Shown piece by piece: positions 1-6,700 of a stretch of DNA of 11,206 bases (its first letter is position 1; each line of letters starts with the position of its first letter). The notes beneath the pieces were generated by a model. The model ran no database searches, had not been told where the DNA came from, and worked only from the letters and a program-made list of their open reading frames with translations. This DNA comes from CAZAPZ01 sp964487285. GTDB lineage: Bacteria > Campylobacterota_A > Desulfurellia > JAADFJ01. The DNA lies in contig CAZAPZ010000050.1 in NCBI GenBank assembly GCA_964487285.1, forward strand, positions 1 through 11,206, in the 5' to 3' direction. A program made the translations under genes and the position numbers.

Positions 1-1
1 A

Positions 2-172
2 AGCAACTTGAGAATATATCGAAGTTATTATAGGTGTCGTTGTAGGGTTATAGGCAAGGCAAACTTCTGTAGGACTGACTTGGCTAATTTCAAAGAAGTA
101 AAACGTGAGCATATGGGAAAGCACATATTGCCCGCAGGGAAGCCAAATAAACGGCAATCTTCCTGGAAATAA
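2..172 (+). CDS. possible C-terminal fragment of an unidentified element-borne protein (open at left edge)
   Basis: One plus-strand frame is open from the first bases of the window to a TAA at 170-172, giving 56 residues with a basic tail (GKHILPAGKPNKRQSSWK). It lies inside the left copy of the repeated element and reads toward that copy's terminal repeat, where the end of a transposase would be expected. In the right copy the same frame reads RKYMGKHILPAGKPNKR and then stops, so the tail is shared but truncated. I do not recognise the protein family. A chance open frame is quite possible, because the shared part coincides with a 44-bp block that is identical at DNA level in both copies and so carries no independent coding evidence. 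Confidence 0.2.
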   Translation, partial: SNLRIYRSYYRCRCRVIGKANFCRTDLANFKEVKREHMGKHILPAGKPNKRQSSWK

Positions 173-269
173 AAATTTTCAAACTAACCGGTTAGTCCCT
201 CAAATTTTAATTTCTAAATCTTGCTATTTATTTGACTTCTATGGAAGTGCTTATTGTGCAGTGGTCTCC
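53..269 (-). mobile_element. left copy of the terminal-inverted-repeat element (end of a MITE or of a full IS)
   Basis: The reverse complement of this stretch aligns with 8552-8766 in three strong blocks: the terminal repeat (249-269, 20 of 21 positions matching the outer end of the right copy), a 24-bp identical block (198-221), and a 44-bp identical block (111-154). Shorter matches continue to about position 53 (GGCAAGGCA and the AACTTCTGTAGGACT stretch). Left of 53 the two copies stop resembling each other. This copy may therefore be the end of a longer element extending out of the window, of which the right copy is an internally deleted derivative. The base following the repeat is TTA at 270-272, compatible with a TNA target. 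It also contains a perfect palindrome, ACTAACCGGTTAGT, at 183-196. Confidence 0.7.
111..154 (-). repeat. 44-bp perfectly conserved core, copy 1
   Basis: The reverse complement of these 44 bases is identical to 8666-8709. It contains the strings GGCTTCCCTGCGGGCAATAT and GTGCTTTCCCATAT. The flanks on both sides differ between the copies by many substitutions and at least one indel, so identity is confined to this core. Confidence 0.85.
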
Positions 270-416
270 TTATTGTTTTATCTATCGTAAAGCATTTGAT
301 ATAACGCCTTACAAGGTTTGAGACATCGTAACCTCCGTATTGAATTACCACGCCTATTTTGTAAGTTAATAAGGTGACGAGTTTCGTTTATAATTAGAAA
401 GTAAAAAGGTCAGCTA

Positions 417-1058
417 TTAGAATCCAAGTTTTTCCGCTATGAAAACTACGGTAATTCTATCGGGATCTGCCTGTCCTTCTATTATAGCCCAACTGTTGCA
501 GAACCTGTCAGGATATCTGCAATGATCATCATCGCATACACCTGTTTTGCCGCAAATAGCATTTCCGTTGAAACGAATCACATTTTGGGGTGCTGCAATA
601 TCGTGAATTCTATCTATTGCTTCGCCTAGACTATTGACAATTTTGTTTGTTCCTACTTGGAGAATTACTTTTTTTGGACCAAAAAGCATACTTGCAACGC
701 GGTTGCCAACGCCATCGCAGCTGATAATCTGCCCTGATAGTGTGATTGCATTTGTGCTTGATATAAATAGATCGCTTGTTAGTGAAGATAACCTCATTTC
801 GTCAACTTTCTGTTTTGTTATACCTTTTTTATATCGGTCAAGCAAGTTGATGGGAAGTCTCCGAAGTTTATCTATAAGTTTTGTTTCAAAGATTGTAGTA
901 GAGCCTCCAAGTCCAACTGTGGTTCCCTTTTCGATAGTTCCAGCAATAAACTCGTTTGCCTGCATGGAATTTTCAAAATAGACTCCGTTTATGCCGCGTT
1001 TCTTTAGATTGTCAATACTGATTTCTGCTCGCTTTTTCCAAATTGTTTTTTCTGGCAT
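417..1058 (-). CDS. LUD-domain protein (lactate utilization/DUF162 family), stand-alone
   Basis: The 213-residue product looks like a single LUD (DUF162) domain protein, the family of LutC/YkgG and of the N-terminal part of LutB. The glycine-rich core GTTVGLGGSTTIFET (residues 45-59), the SSTNAITLSG stretch (100-109) and the CDGVGNRVASMLFGPKKV stretch (114-131) are typical of it. The C-terminal part carries four cysteines, C169, C175, C180 and C187, within CGKTGVCDDDHC and the following PDRFCN. This tail is common in short stand-alone LUD proteins and could bind a metal or an Fe-S cluster, which is inference. LutABC act together in lactate oxidation, but no lutA or lutB neighbour is present, so a lactate role cannot be asserted. 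The start is supported by AGGAGA (1065-1070) six bases upstream and by a promoter at 1089-1117. Confidence is high for the family and low for the substrate. Confidence 0.85.
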   Translation of the reverse strand: MPEKTIWKKRAEISIDNLKKRGINGVYFENSMQANEFIAGTIEKGTTVGLGGSTTIFETKLIDKLRRLPINLLDRYKKGITKQKVDEMRLSSLTSDLFISSTNAITLSGQIISCDGVGNRVASMLFGPKKVILQVGTNKIVNSLGEAIDRIHDIAAPQNVIRFNGNAICGKTGVCDDDHCRYPDRFCNSWAIIEGQADPDRITVVFIAEKLGF

Positions 1059-1088
1059 AGTTTATCTCCTTTTAATTTATGTATAAAT

Positions 1089-1117
1089 GTAATATCATAA
1101 TAATTTAGAAAAGTCAA
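1089..1117 (-). promoter_or_regulatory. sigma-70-type promoter for the LUD gene
   Basis: On the minus strand TTGACT (1117-1112) is followed by a 17-bp spacer and TATTAC (1094-1089), preceded by TGA, which gives an extended -10 (TGnTATTAC). Transcription would start near 1082, leaving a leader of about 24 nt that contains the AGGAGA ribosome site. Confidence 0.5.
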
Positions 1118-1388
1118 TAATTTTTTAAATAAATGGAAAGATTTAACTTATAATTAAGCAATGGAGGCAATAAATTGTTCAAAATAGATATTACAAACTT
1201 TTAGATTTTATCGGCTTAGTTTGACCTGCTTGACTCAGTATAACAGATGAAAAATAGTTAAATGAAGCTCAAAGTATACATTTAATATTTTATGGAAATA
1301 ATGCCTCCGATCGCAATATGAATTTAATGCAATGCAAGGTTACTTGTAATCAAGCACGATATAAAGCAAGCAATTTGCAGCTTTTAGC
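1118..1388. other. AT-rich intergenic region with no recognised gene
   Basis: This gap lies between the end of metF and the promoter of the LUD gene, both read on the minus strand. It contains no open frame with a ribosome site and no convincing hairpin followed by a T run. Two small palindromes just past the metF stop (GCAAATTGC and AGCTTTTAGCT, about 1370-1388) are too short to call a terminator. The separate promoter for the LUD gene argues against co-transcription with metF. Confidence 0.5.
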
Positions 1389-2252
1389 TCATAAATTTTT
1401 GGAAATGGCAATAACCGATTTCGATTTGTTTAAGGTATAAAAATGAAGGCCGGGTACATCGGCACTTAGCAATTCGCTGCATTGTTTTGTTGCCAGTTTG
1501 ATTCCGAGTTTCACTACTTCGGCCGGATTATCCTGAATAGGCAGCATCTTTTGATACAACCAGTCCGGGATAATTGTGCCGCACATAGCTGAAAAGCGCA
1601 CAATCTGTTTAAAATTAGTGATAGGCATAATACCGGGAATGATAGGAATTGTGATGCCTGCTTTAACGGCAGCATCACGGAAGCTAAAAAAGGTATCATT
1701 ATCAAAAAAATATTGTGTAATGGCAACTTGAGCTCCATTATCCTGTTTTGATTTCAGATAACGAATATCATCTGCCACACCGCCTTTGGATTCAGGATGG
1801 CCTTCCGGATAGGTTGCACAGGCAATGGAGAACCCTCCTTGCCGACGAATAAAGGAAATCAAGTCCGTTGCGTGACTGAATCCGCCATCCGTTGTCTTAA
1901 AATTGTCTGTTCCAACAGGTGAATCTCCTCTTAGAGCGAGGATATTTTTAATGCCGGCTTGTTTATATTCGTCTAATAATGCTGTTAGATCGTCCTTATT
2001 TGCGCCGACACAGGTTAAATGAGCAACAGGCGTAAACCCCGTTCTTTCTTTAATGCGGCATATGATACTTTTGGTACGATTTTGCGTGGAGCCTCCTGCG
2101 CCATAGGTAATAGAAATATAAGCCGGATGAATAACCGTAAGTTCGTATAGACATGTCCACAAATTAGTTTCACCCTTGTCTGTTTTTGGCGGAAATAGTT
2201 CACACGAGATTAACGGTTTAGATGTATTTGCTATGATATCCGAGAGCCTCAT
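1389..2252 (-). CDS. metF: methylenetetrahydrofolate reductase
   Basis: The product reduces 5,10-methylene-tetrahydrofolate to 5-methyl-tetrahydrofolate with FAD as cofactor, feeding methionine synthesis or, in acetogens and some sulfate reducers, C1 metabolism. From this start it has 287 residues, close to the usual length of bacterial MetF (about 296). Family motifs appear in order: SCELFPPK with the catalytic-type Glu18 (E. coli Glu28), SITYGAGGST (47-56), HLTC (78-81), ALRGD with Asp110 (E. coli Asp120), YPEGHPES (148-155), ITQYFFD with Gln180 (E. coli Gln183), and PGIMPI (206-211). An earlier ATG at 2276 adds eight residues but has no ribosome site and lies inside a CGGCATATTGCCG palindrome. 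The ATG at 2252 has AAGAGAT just upstream and fits the usual N terminus of the family. No metV partner or met gene adjoins it. Confidence 0.93.
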   Translation of the reverse strand: MRLSDIIANTSKPLISCELFPPKTDKGETNLWTCLYELTVIHPAYISITYGAGGSTQNRTKSIICRIKERTGFTPVAHLTCVGANKDDLTALLDEYKQAGIKNILALRGDSPVGTDNFKTTDGGFSHATDLISFIRRQGGFSIACATYPEGHPESKGGVADDIRYLKSKQDNGAQVAITQYFFDNDTFFSFRDAAVKAGITIPIIPGIMPITNFKQIVRFSAMCGTIIPDWLYQKMLPIQDNPAEVVKLGIKLATKQCSELLSADVPGLHFYTLNKSKSVIAISKNL

Positions 2253-2270
2253 AATCTCTTGGTGATGACT

Positions 2271-2283
2271 CGGCATATTGCCG
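2271..2283. repeat. short perfect inverted repeat upstream of metF
   Basis: CGGCA-TAT-TGCCG is a 5-bp perfect inverted repeat covering the upstream alternative ATG of metF. In the metF mRNA it would form a small hairpin about 20 nt ahead of the preferred start at 2252. It could be an operator half-site pair or a weak RNA hairpin. The stem is too short for a confident function. Confidence 0.3.
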
Positions 2284-2322
2284 TTTTATTATTATAAGAT
2301 ATTTTGCAGATTTTATTCGATT

Positions 2323-2460
2323 CTATATGCATAAGCTGAATCGTCCGGCCAAACAGTTTGCTAACAATCTCCTCATTTTTGAATTAACCTCGCAAATGAT
2401 ATTGTTGTATTTTACCTCTTTATTATTTAAATCCAATTGAACTTCTCCCTTTCTATCCAT
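2323..2460 (-). CDS. possible small protein of 45 residues
   Basis: A minus-strand frame in the 284-bp gap between ccdA and metF runs from ATG at 2460 to TAG at 2323. It encodes MDRKGEVQLDLNNKEVKYNN followed by a helical-looking tail rich in L, N and R. A beta-hairpin followed by a helix is conceivable. It resembles in outline the short conserved proteins with an NGKEVPLN-type strand found in deltaproteobacteria, but I would not assign it to them. The ATG has no ribosome site. A TTG at about 2436 has GGGAG upstream and could be the real start. Confidence is low; it may be chance. Confidence 0.2.
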   Translation of the reverse strand: MDRKGEVQLDLNNKEVKYNNIICEVNSKMRRLLANCLAGRFSLCI

Positions 2461-2560
2461 ATTTAATTCGCTATAAATATATGGCACTTTTTACGAAAAT
2501 GAATTAGCTTTCCCAACTTTTAGATAATACCATTTTGAAGTTTTATTTTTTACCTGTAAT

Positions 2561-3328
2561 TTACCTAATGTGTGCAAGCCGTATAATCCATTGTTCAACA
2601 CCAAGACTCCATGCCTGAAGTGTTTGAAATATGCCAAGTCGTGCTCCTATGGCATTGATGGATGTTAACACTCCTGATAATATGAGTATCCCTATTATTA
2701 TAAAAAGCAGACCTGATATTAAGTTGTTTGTGTGTATCCATATCGTTTTGCTGCCTATTTTAATTTCATATGCCTTGCCTTTCATAATTTTGTAAATAAT
2801 ACTGCTCTTGCTTTTTTGCAAATATGTTGAGAGGAGCATTAACGGCAGCGATAATCCAAGACTATAAACAAATAACAGTACGCCTCCTTGATATGCAGAG
2901 TGGGTGGTTGAAGCCATGACAAGTATTCCTGCTAATATAGGACCGATGCATGATGTCCATGATAAAGAGAGCAATGCTCCGAACAAAAACGAACTAATGT
3001 ATGTTGTCGGATGTTTTGGATTTACCTTAATTCCTGAAAATTCCCAGCCGAAAAGTATGGCAATACCAAATATAATTATTACCAATCCTGCTATTTGAGA
3101 GAAGATTGTAATATTGCTTCGCAGAAAGCCGCCTATAGTTGTAGCGCTCATTCCAAGCAGGCTGAACATAGTCGAAAACCCGATAAAAAATGATAAGCTC
3201 ATGCCTATAACATTTTTCTGAGCCGTTTTTAGAGTGTAAGCCATATATGCAGGTAATATCGGAAGCGTGCATGGCGATGTAAATGAAAGTATTCCTGCCG
3301 CAAAAGCCGCTGTCATTAGAATTAGCAT
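2561..3328 (-). CDS. ccdA: CcdA-type thiol:disulfide interchange membrane protein (DsbD transmembrane family)
   Basis: This polytopic inner-membrane protein passes reducing equivalents from cytoplasmic thioredoxin to periplasmic thiol proteins, as needed to keep apocytochrome c cysteines reduced for haem attachment. It has 255 residues and about six hydrophobic segments. The conserved cysteine pair is visible: Cys20 in SFTSPCTLPILPAY in the first segment and Cys127 in SWTSCIGPIL in the fourth. These are the two redox cysteines of the CcdA/DsbD-beta fold. There is no fused periplasmic thioredoxin domain, so it is of the short CcdA class. It follows the cytochrome c gene by 29 bp on the same strand and is probably co-transcribed, which fits a role in maturing that cytochrome. 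Residues 185-200 form an insertion between the last segments that is polar and unassigned. ATG at 3316 (Met5) is an alternative start, since no strong ribosome site marks either. Confidence 0.88.
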   Translation of the reverse strand: MLILMTAAFAAGILSFTSPCTLPILPAYMAYTLKTAQKNVIGMSLSFFIGFSTMFSLLGMSATTIGGFLRSNITIFSQIAGLVIIIFGIAILFGWEFSGIKVNPKHPTTYISSFLFGALLSLSWTSCIGPILAGILVMASTTHSAYQGGVLLFVYSLGLSLPLMLLSTYLQKSKSSIIYKIMKGKAYEIKIGSKTIWIHTNNLISGLLFIIIGILILSGVLTSINAIGARLGIFQTLQAWSLGVEQWIIRLAHIR

Positions 3329-3357
3329 ATATGACTACTTATTTTTTATAATACTTT

Positions 3358-3654
3358 TTATTTACCTGTTATAGAACTTGAATTTAGGTATTCGCTAATC
3401 GCCTTGACATCACCTTTAGTTATAACGCTCCTCAAGCTTGCCATCATTGCAACGGTTTTAAGAGCTTTAGTTATATCACCTGCACTTTTTCCGACTATGT
3501 TAGGACCAACTACGCCTGTAGCTTTTGTGCCATGGCAGGCGGCGCAATTTGTTTGAAATAAATTTTTACCTGTTACTGCTGCCTGCGCATTGAAGCTAAA
3601 ACCGGTTAAACCTGCGATTGCAACCAAAGCTGCCAAACGTAAAAATTTTCTCAT
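3358..3654 (-). CDS. small periplasmic monohaem cytochrome c
   Basis: The 98-residue precursor has a clear Sec signal peptide (MRKF, a hydrophobic stretch to about residue 21, then NAQA with likely cleavage after Ala25). The mature part is about 73 residues and is a class I cytochrome c: CAACH at 37-41 binds haem, GPNIVG (50-55) follows, and Met70 or Met71 is the likely sixth ligand. It would carry electrons in the periplasm, possibly attached to no membrane. An ATG at 3711 in the same frame would add 19 residues. It is rejected because AGGAGG (3659-3664) lies four bases before the ATG at 3654 and the signal peptide begins exactly there. Downstream ccdA suggests a maturation partner. Its redox partner cannot be told from this window. 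Confidence 0.9.
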   Translation of the reverse strand: MRKFLRLAALVAIAGLTGFSFNAQAAVTGKNLFQTNCAACHGTKATGVVGPNIVGKSAGDITKALKTVAMMASLRSVITKGDVKAISEYLNSSSITGK

Positions 3655-3658
3655 AAAT

Positions 3659-3664
3659 CCTCCT
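3659..3664 (-). promoter_or_regulatory. ribosome binding site fixing the cytochrome c start
   Basis: AGGAGG on the minus strand, four bases before ATG at 3654, decides this start over the in-frame ATG at 3711. Confidence 0.8.
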
Positions 3665-3680
3665 ATTTGTTTGCTTGATT

Positions 3681-3693
3681 CATATATTATATG
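3681..3693 (-). promoter_or_regulatory. palindromic -10 region of the cytochrome c-ccdA unit
   Basis: The minus strand reads CATATAATATATG, a palindrome apart from its centre base, and contains a perfect TATAAT (3691-3686). Transcription would begin near 3679, giving a leader of about 25 nt. No good -35 lies 16-18 bp upstream, so an activator may be needed; this is inference. Confidence 0.3.
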
Positions 3694-3866
3694 AAAATAA
3701 TCAAATATCATACCTTGACTTATTTACTTGAGCTTTCCAAATCTTGTTTTATAGGCTTTTTGAAATATATCCCAAAAGATTTATATTTTCAAGTGCGCAA
3801 CACATTTTTTGTGATTTTTAGGTCACTTTATAAGCGTTCAGGAAGCTGCAACCGGCCATAGCGGTT

Positions 3867-5078
3867 TTACCGTGTCATATTTCCAAGCATACTATAAATA
3901 GGGGTTATTAAAGCAAGAATAAAGAAGACAAACATTCCTCCTATGAAGACAAGAATTATAGGTTCGATTAATTTACCTATAATTTCGACCATCTGCTGAA
4001 CCTTTTTATAATATATCTCTGATAGTTTCTTCATCTGTGTATCAATGTTGCCTGTTTTTTCACCAACAAAAGACATTCTGACCGCTATTGGTTCAAAAAC
4101 CTTTGCATTTTTAAACGACTCGGAAAGACTGAGTCCGGCTTCCAAGTCTTTAGTAATTTTAGAGATAGATTTAAGGAAGAATTTATTTGAAATTGCGAGT
4201 TCCATTGTGCCGATTGCTTCGGTAAGCGAAACACCGCTTTCTGTCAAAAGAGAAAGATATTGAAAGTAGAAAGCGGTTTGTGAATATCTTACAATCATTC
4301 CTATGATGGGAGATTTCCATATAAGCTTATCAAACATTAATCGTACTTTTTCTATTTTTAGCATTATCGGGAAAGCTATAAGAATCAATACGACAGTGGC
4401 AATTATAAATATCCAGTCGTTCTGCATAAAATTGCTCAAAGCAATCAGCATTCTTGTTGCAGTAGGTAATTTGGCGTTGAATGATAAAAGAAGTTCCGTT
4501 AACTTGGGTAAAATAAAAACTATCCAGAAAACAAATGCACCGGTGATAGAAAATAAGCTGAAAGCAGGATATATTAAAGCGTTTTTTACCGATGATTTTA
4601 TCTCTATATTACGATCTATATAATTTGCTGCATCGCCAAGCGTTTTATCAAGACTGCCTGATGCTTCTCCAATTCTGGCAGAAGATATTACAATATCAGG
4701 AAATATACCTGTTCTTGATAAAGATTCCGACATTGTGTAACCGTTGTTTAATGTATCTAATATATCTTTTGATGCGGATTTTATCGCTTTGCTTTTAGTT
4801 GAATTACCTAAGTCGGTAACAGCATCCTGAATAGAGATTCCACCTTCAAGATATACTGAGATATTTCTTACAAATTCAGATATATCCTTGGGTTTAGCCT
4901 TGCCTATTACTATAGCTTTGTAAAGAGTTTCAAAAAAGGACGGAAGATTTACGGCTTTATAAATAGAGCCTCCGTTCAGTTCAATTTTATTATACAGTTC
5001 ATCAATCGTTCCAAAAGTTCCGGTTGATCTTTCCATGATACCCTCTGATGTAACAAATGAATAGACGAAAAATGCCAT
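3867..5078 (-). CDS. gspF: type II secretion/type IV pilus inner-membrane platform protein (GspF/PilC family)
   Basis: This polytopic platform protein sits above the hexameric ATPase and organises pilin extraction from the inner membrane. The 403 residues show the usual duplicated T2SSF architecture. The first cytoplasmic domain (about 60-165) has the signature GEASGSLDKTL at 137-147. Membrane segments lie near 169-191 and 221-241. The second domain (about 262-365) has the repeated signature GEKTGNIDTQM at 339-349, and a last membrane segment spans 371-394. The length matches the family. Its ATG overlaps the gspE stop as TAATG, so translation is probably coupled. The N-terminal 50 residues (FFVYSF...IMERSTGTF...) fit the usual short leading domain. 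Whether it serves a pilus or a secretion system cannot be decided without the pilin genes. Confidence 0.92.
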   Translation of the reverse strand: MAFFVYSFVTSEGIMERSTGTFGTIDELYNKIELNGGSIYKAVNLPSFFETLYKAIVIGKAKPKDISEFVRNISVYLEGGISIQDAVTDLGNSTKSKAIKSASKDILDTLNNGYTMSESLSRTGIFPDIVISSARIGEASGSLDKTLGDAANYIDRNIEIKSSVKNALIYPAFSLFSITGAFVFWIVFILPKLTELLLSFNAKLPTATRMLIALSNFMQNDWIFIIATVVLILIAFPIMLKIEKVRLMFDKLIWKSPIIGMIVRYSQTAFYFQYLSLLTESGVSLTEAIGTMELAISNKFFLKSISKITKDLEAGLSLSESFKNAKVFEPIAVRMSFVGEKTGNIDTQMKKLSEIYYKKVQQMVEIIGKLIEPIILVFIGGMFVFFILALITPIYSMLGNMTR

Positions 5079-6700
5079 TAGACGCCGAATACCCTTTCAA
5101 TTTCAGATAAGTCGGTTATTCCCCGTTTAAGTAGTGCCATTGCTGAATCTTTTATAGTTGCTACGCCTTTTTTTGCCGTATATTCATAAAATTCTACGGG
5201 AGACCGGTTTTCTGCAATCATGCCGCGCATTTTATTATCGATAAGAACGATTTCGGATGCTGCAATTCTGCCGATATATCCGGTTTTTGCACATTTATCG
5301 CATCCGGCATGCTTATATATATTTTTTTCAACTCCGAGTTCCTTTTTAGTTTGATCATCAGCGCAATATTCTTTTTTGCAGAACTGGCATAGTTTTCTTA
5401 AAAGACGTTGAGCAATTATTGCTGTTATTGAAGATGAGAGGAGGAAATTTCCTATTTTCAGATCAGTAAGCCTGCTTATTGCGCCAATGGCATCATTTGT
5501 GTGAAGCGTTGATAGAACAAGATGACCTGTAAGAGCAGATTTTATAGCAAGTGCTGCGGTTTCTTCATCTCTAATCTCTCCAATCAGCATTGCATCAGGA
5601 TCTTGTCTTAAGAAGCTTCGTATAGCAGATACAAATGTGACTCGAGCCTTTTCATTGACTGACACTTGATGAATTAACGGCATCTTATATTCAACAGGAT
5701 CTTCGATAGTCATAACATTTTTTTCAATATAATTGATCTTTTGAAGCAAAGCATAAAGAGTTGTGGTTTTGCCCGATCCGGTCGGACCTGTCACAAGAAT
5801 TATGCCGAATGGCGATTTGACAGCCTTATCAATCATATCAAGCTGCGAATTGTTGAATCCTATTTGATGCAGTGAAATTTGATTATCTCCGCCCAGTATT
5901 CGTATTACAAGATTTTCGCCATAGATAGTCGGGACAGTTGACACTCTAAAATCATATTTTTCATTAAATATTTCATAGTTCATGCTTCCGTCTTGAGGCG
6001 AATTGGACTTGGCTATATCCATAGAGCTTCTTATTTTCACCGTTGAAACAATTCGCGTGTGAATAGATGCGGGAAGCGTATAAAAAAGATGCATAACACC
6101 GTCAATTCTGTATGATATTAGTGTTGCCTGCTCCGTCGGACTGATATGAATATCGCTCGCCCTATTGTAAATAGCACTTTCAATGAGAAGGTTGACAAGA
6201 TTTTCTACCGAAATAGCAAGATTGTTTAGAATATTTTTTCTTATTAAATCTATCAACTCATCAATTGGATGTGTCGCTAAGTAATAAAATTTTTCGATAT
6301 TTTTTGATATCTCAGATCGAGATGATAAGAAATACGAAATTTGTCCGTTTGAAAAACGGCTGAGCATGGTTTTTGTGCGTTCATCATAAGGGTCAGCTAT
6401 AGCCACTATTAGTTTGCCGTCTTCTATGGCAAGAGGCAGAATGTTATTTTGAGCTGAAAAGTTATGCGGAACCGCGGCAAGTGCATCTTTGGAAGGCTCG
6501 TATGCAACAAGTTCTTTAAACGGTATTCCCGATTGCCTTGAAAGAATTCCCGCAACATCTCTATCTGTTACAAAATTAAGATCAATAAGAAGATCGCCAA
6601 CTCTTTTTTTAACGGTCTTTTGGACGGAAAGTGCATACTCTATTTTTGCATTATCTATTATGCCGTTTTCTTCCAATAGCTGGCCTATGCGTTTGGTCAT
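5078..6700 (-). CDS. gspE: type II secretion/type IV pilus assembly ATPase (GspE/PilB family)
   Basis: This hexameric cytoplasmic ATPase powers pilin or pseudopilin polymerisation. In 540 residues it has an N-terminal MshEN/T2SSE_N-like domain (about 1-145, with the RIGQLLEENGIID opening and RVGDLLIDLNFV repeat), a linker and the N2 domain (about 165-275, SDIHI at 182-186), then the RecA-like core. Walker A is GPTGSGKT at 305-312. The Asp box is TIEDPVEY at 331-338, Walker B is DAMLIGEIRDEETA at 369-382 with Glu375, and the His box is STLHTND at 397-403. A zinc tetracysteine follows, C438-xx-C441 and C467-xx-C470, which marks assembly ATPases of the GspE/PilB/MshE group rather than PilT retraction ATPases. 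The ATG directly follows the stop of the upstream gene (TAGATG), and the gene overlaps gspF, so the three form one operon. Confidence 0.95.
   Translation of the reverse strand: MTKRIGQLLEENGIIDNAKIEYALSVQKTVKKRVGDLLIDLNFVTDRDVAGILSRQSGIPFKELVAYEPSKDALAAVPHNFSAQNNILPLAIEDGKLIVAIADPYDERTKTMLSRFSNGQISYFLSSRSEISKNIEKFYYLATHPIDELIDLIRKNILNNLAISVENLVNLLIESAIYNRASDIHISPTEQATLISYRIDGVMHLFYTLPASIHTRIVSTVKIRSSMDIAKSNSPQDGSMNYEIFNEKYDFRVSTVPTIYGENLVIRILGGDNQISLHQIGFNNSQLDMIDKAVKSPFGIILVTGPTGSGKTTTLYALLQKINYIEKNVMTIEDPVEYKMPLIHQVSVNEKARVTFVSAIRSFLRQDPDAMLIGEIRDEETAALAIKSALTGHLVLSTLHTNDAIGAISRLTDLKIGNFLLSSSITAIIAQRLLRKLCQFCKKEYCADDQTKKELGVEKNIYKHAGCDKCAKTGYIGRIAASEIVLIDNKMRGMIAENRSPVEFYEYTAKKGVATIKDSAMALLKRGITDLSEIERVFGV

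Noticed and set aside
1..112. Minus-strand frame through the left element copy (PFIWLPCGQYVLSH... to SPTEVCL) that looks shared with the right copy
   Set aside because: The two copies differ by a 1-bp indel between the shared parts, and the common residues coincide with DNA-identical blocks, so there is no independent sign of coding.
105..290. 61-codon plus-strand frame starting MSIWESTYCPQG
   Set aside because: It lies across the repeated element and through its terminal repeat, has no ribosome site, and the equivalent frame in the right copy contains stops.
634..981. 115-codon plus-strand frame opposite the LUD gene
   Set aside because: It is antisense to a well-supported gene and has no recognisable protein features.
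1163..1308. GGAGGCA and TGCCTCC 7-bp inverted pair in the metF-LUD gap
   Set aside because: The loop would be over 130 nt and the arms are short; this is likely chance in AT-rich DNA.
3850..3866. AACCG-N7-CGGTT hairpin just after the gspF stop as a terminator
   Set aside because: The stem is only 5 bp and no T run follows on the minus strand.
4303..4623. 106-codon plus-strand frame opposite gspF
   Set aside because: It is a shadow of the strongly supported GspF/PilC gene.
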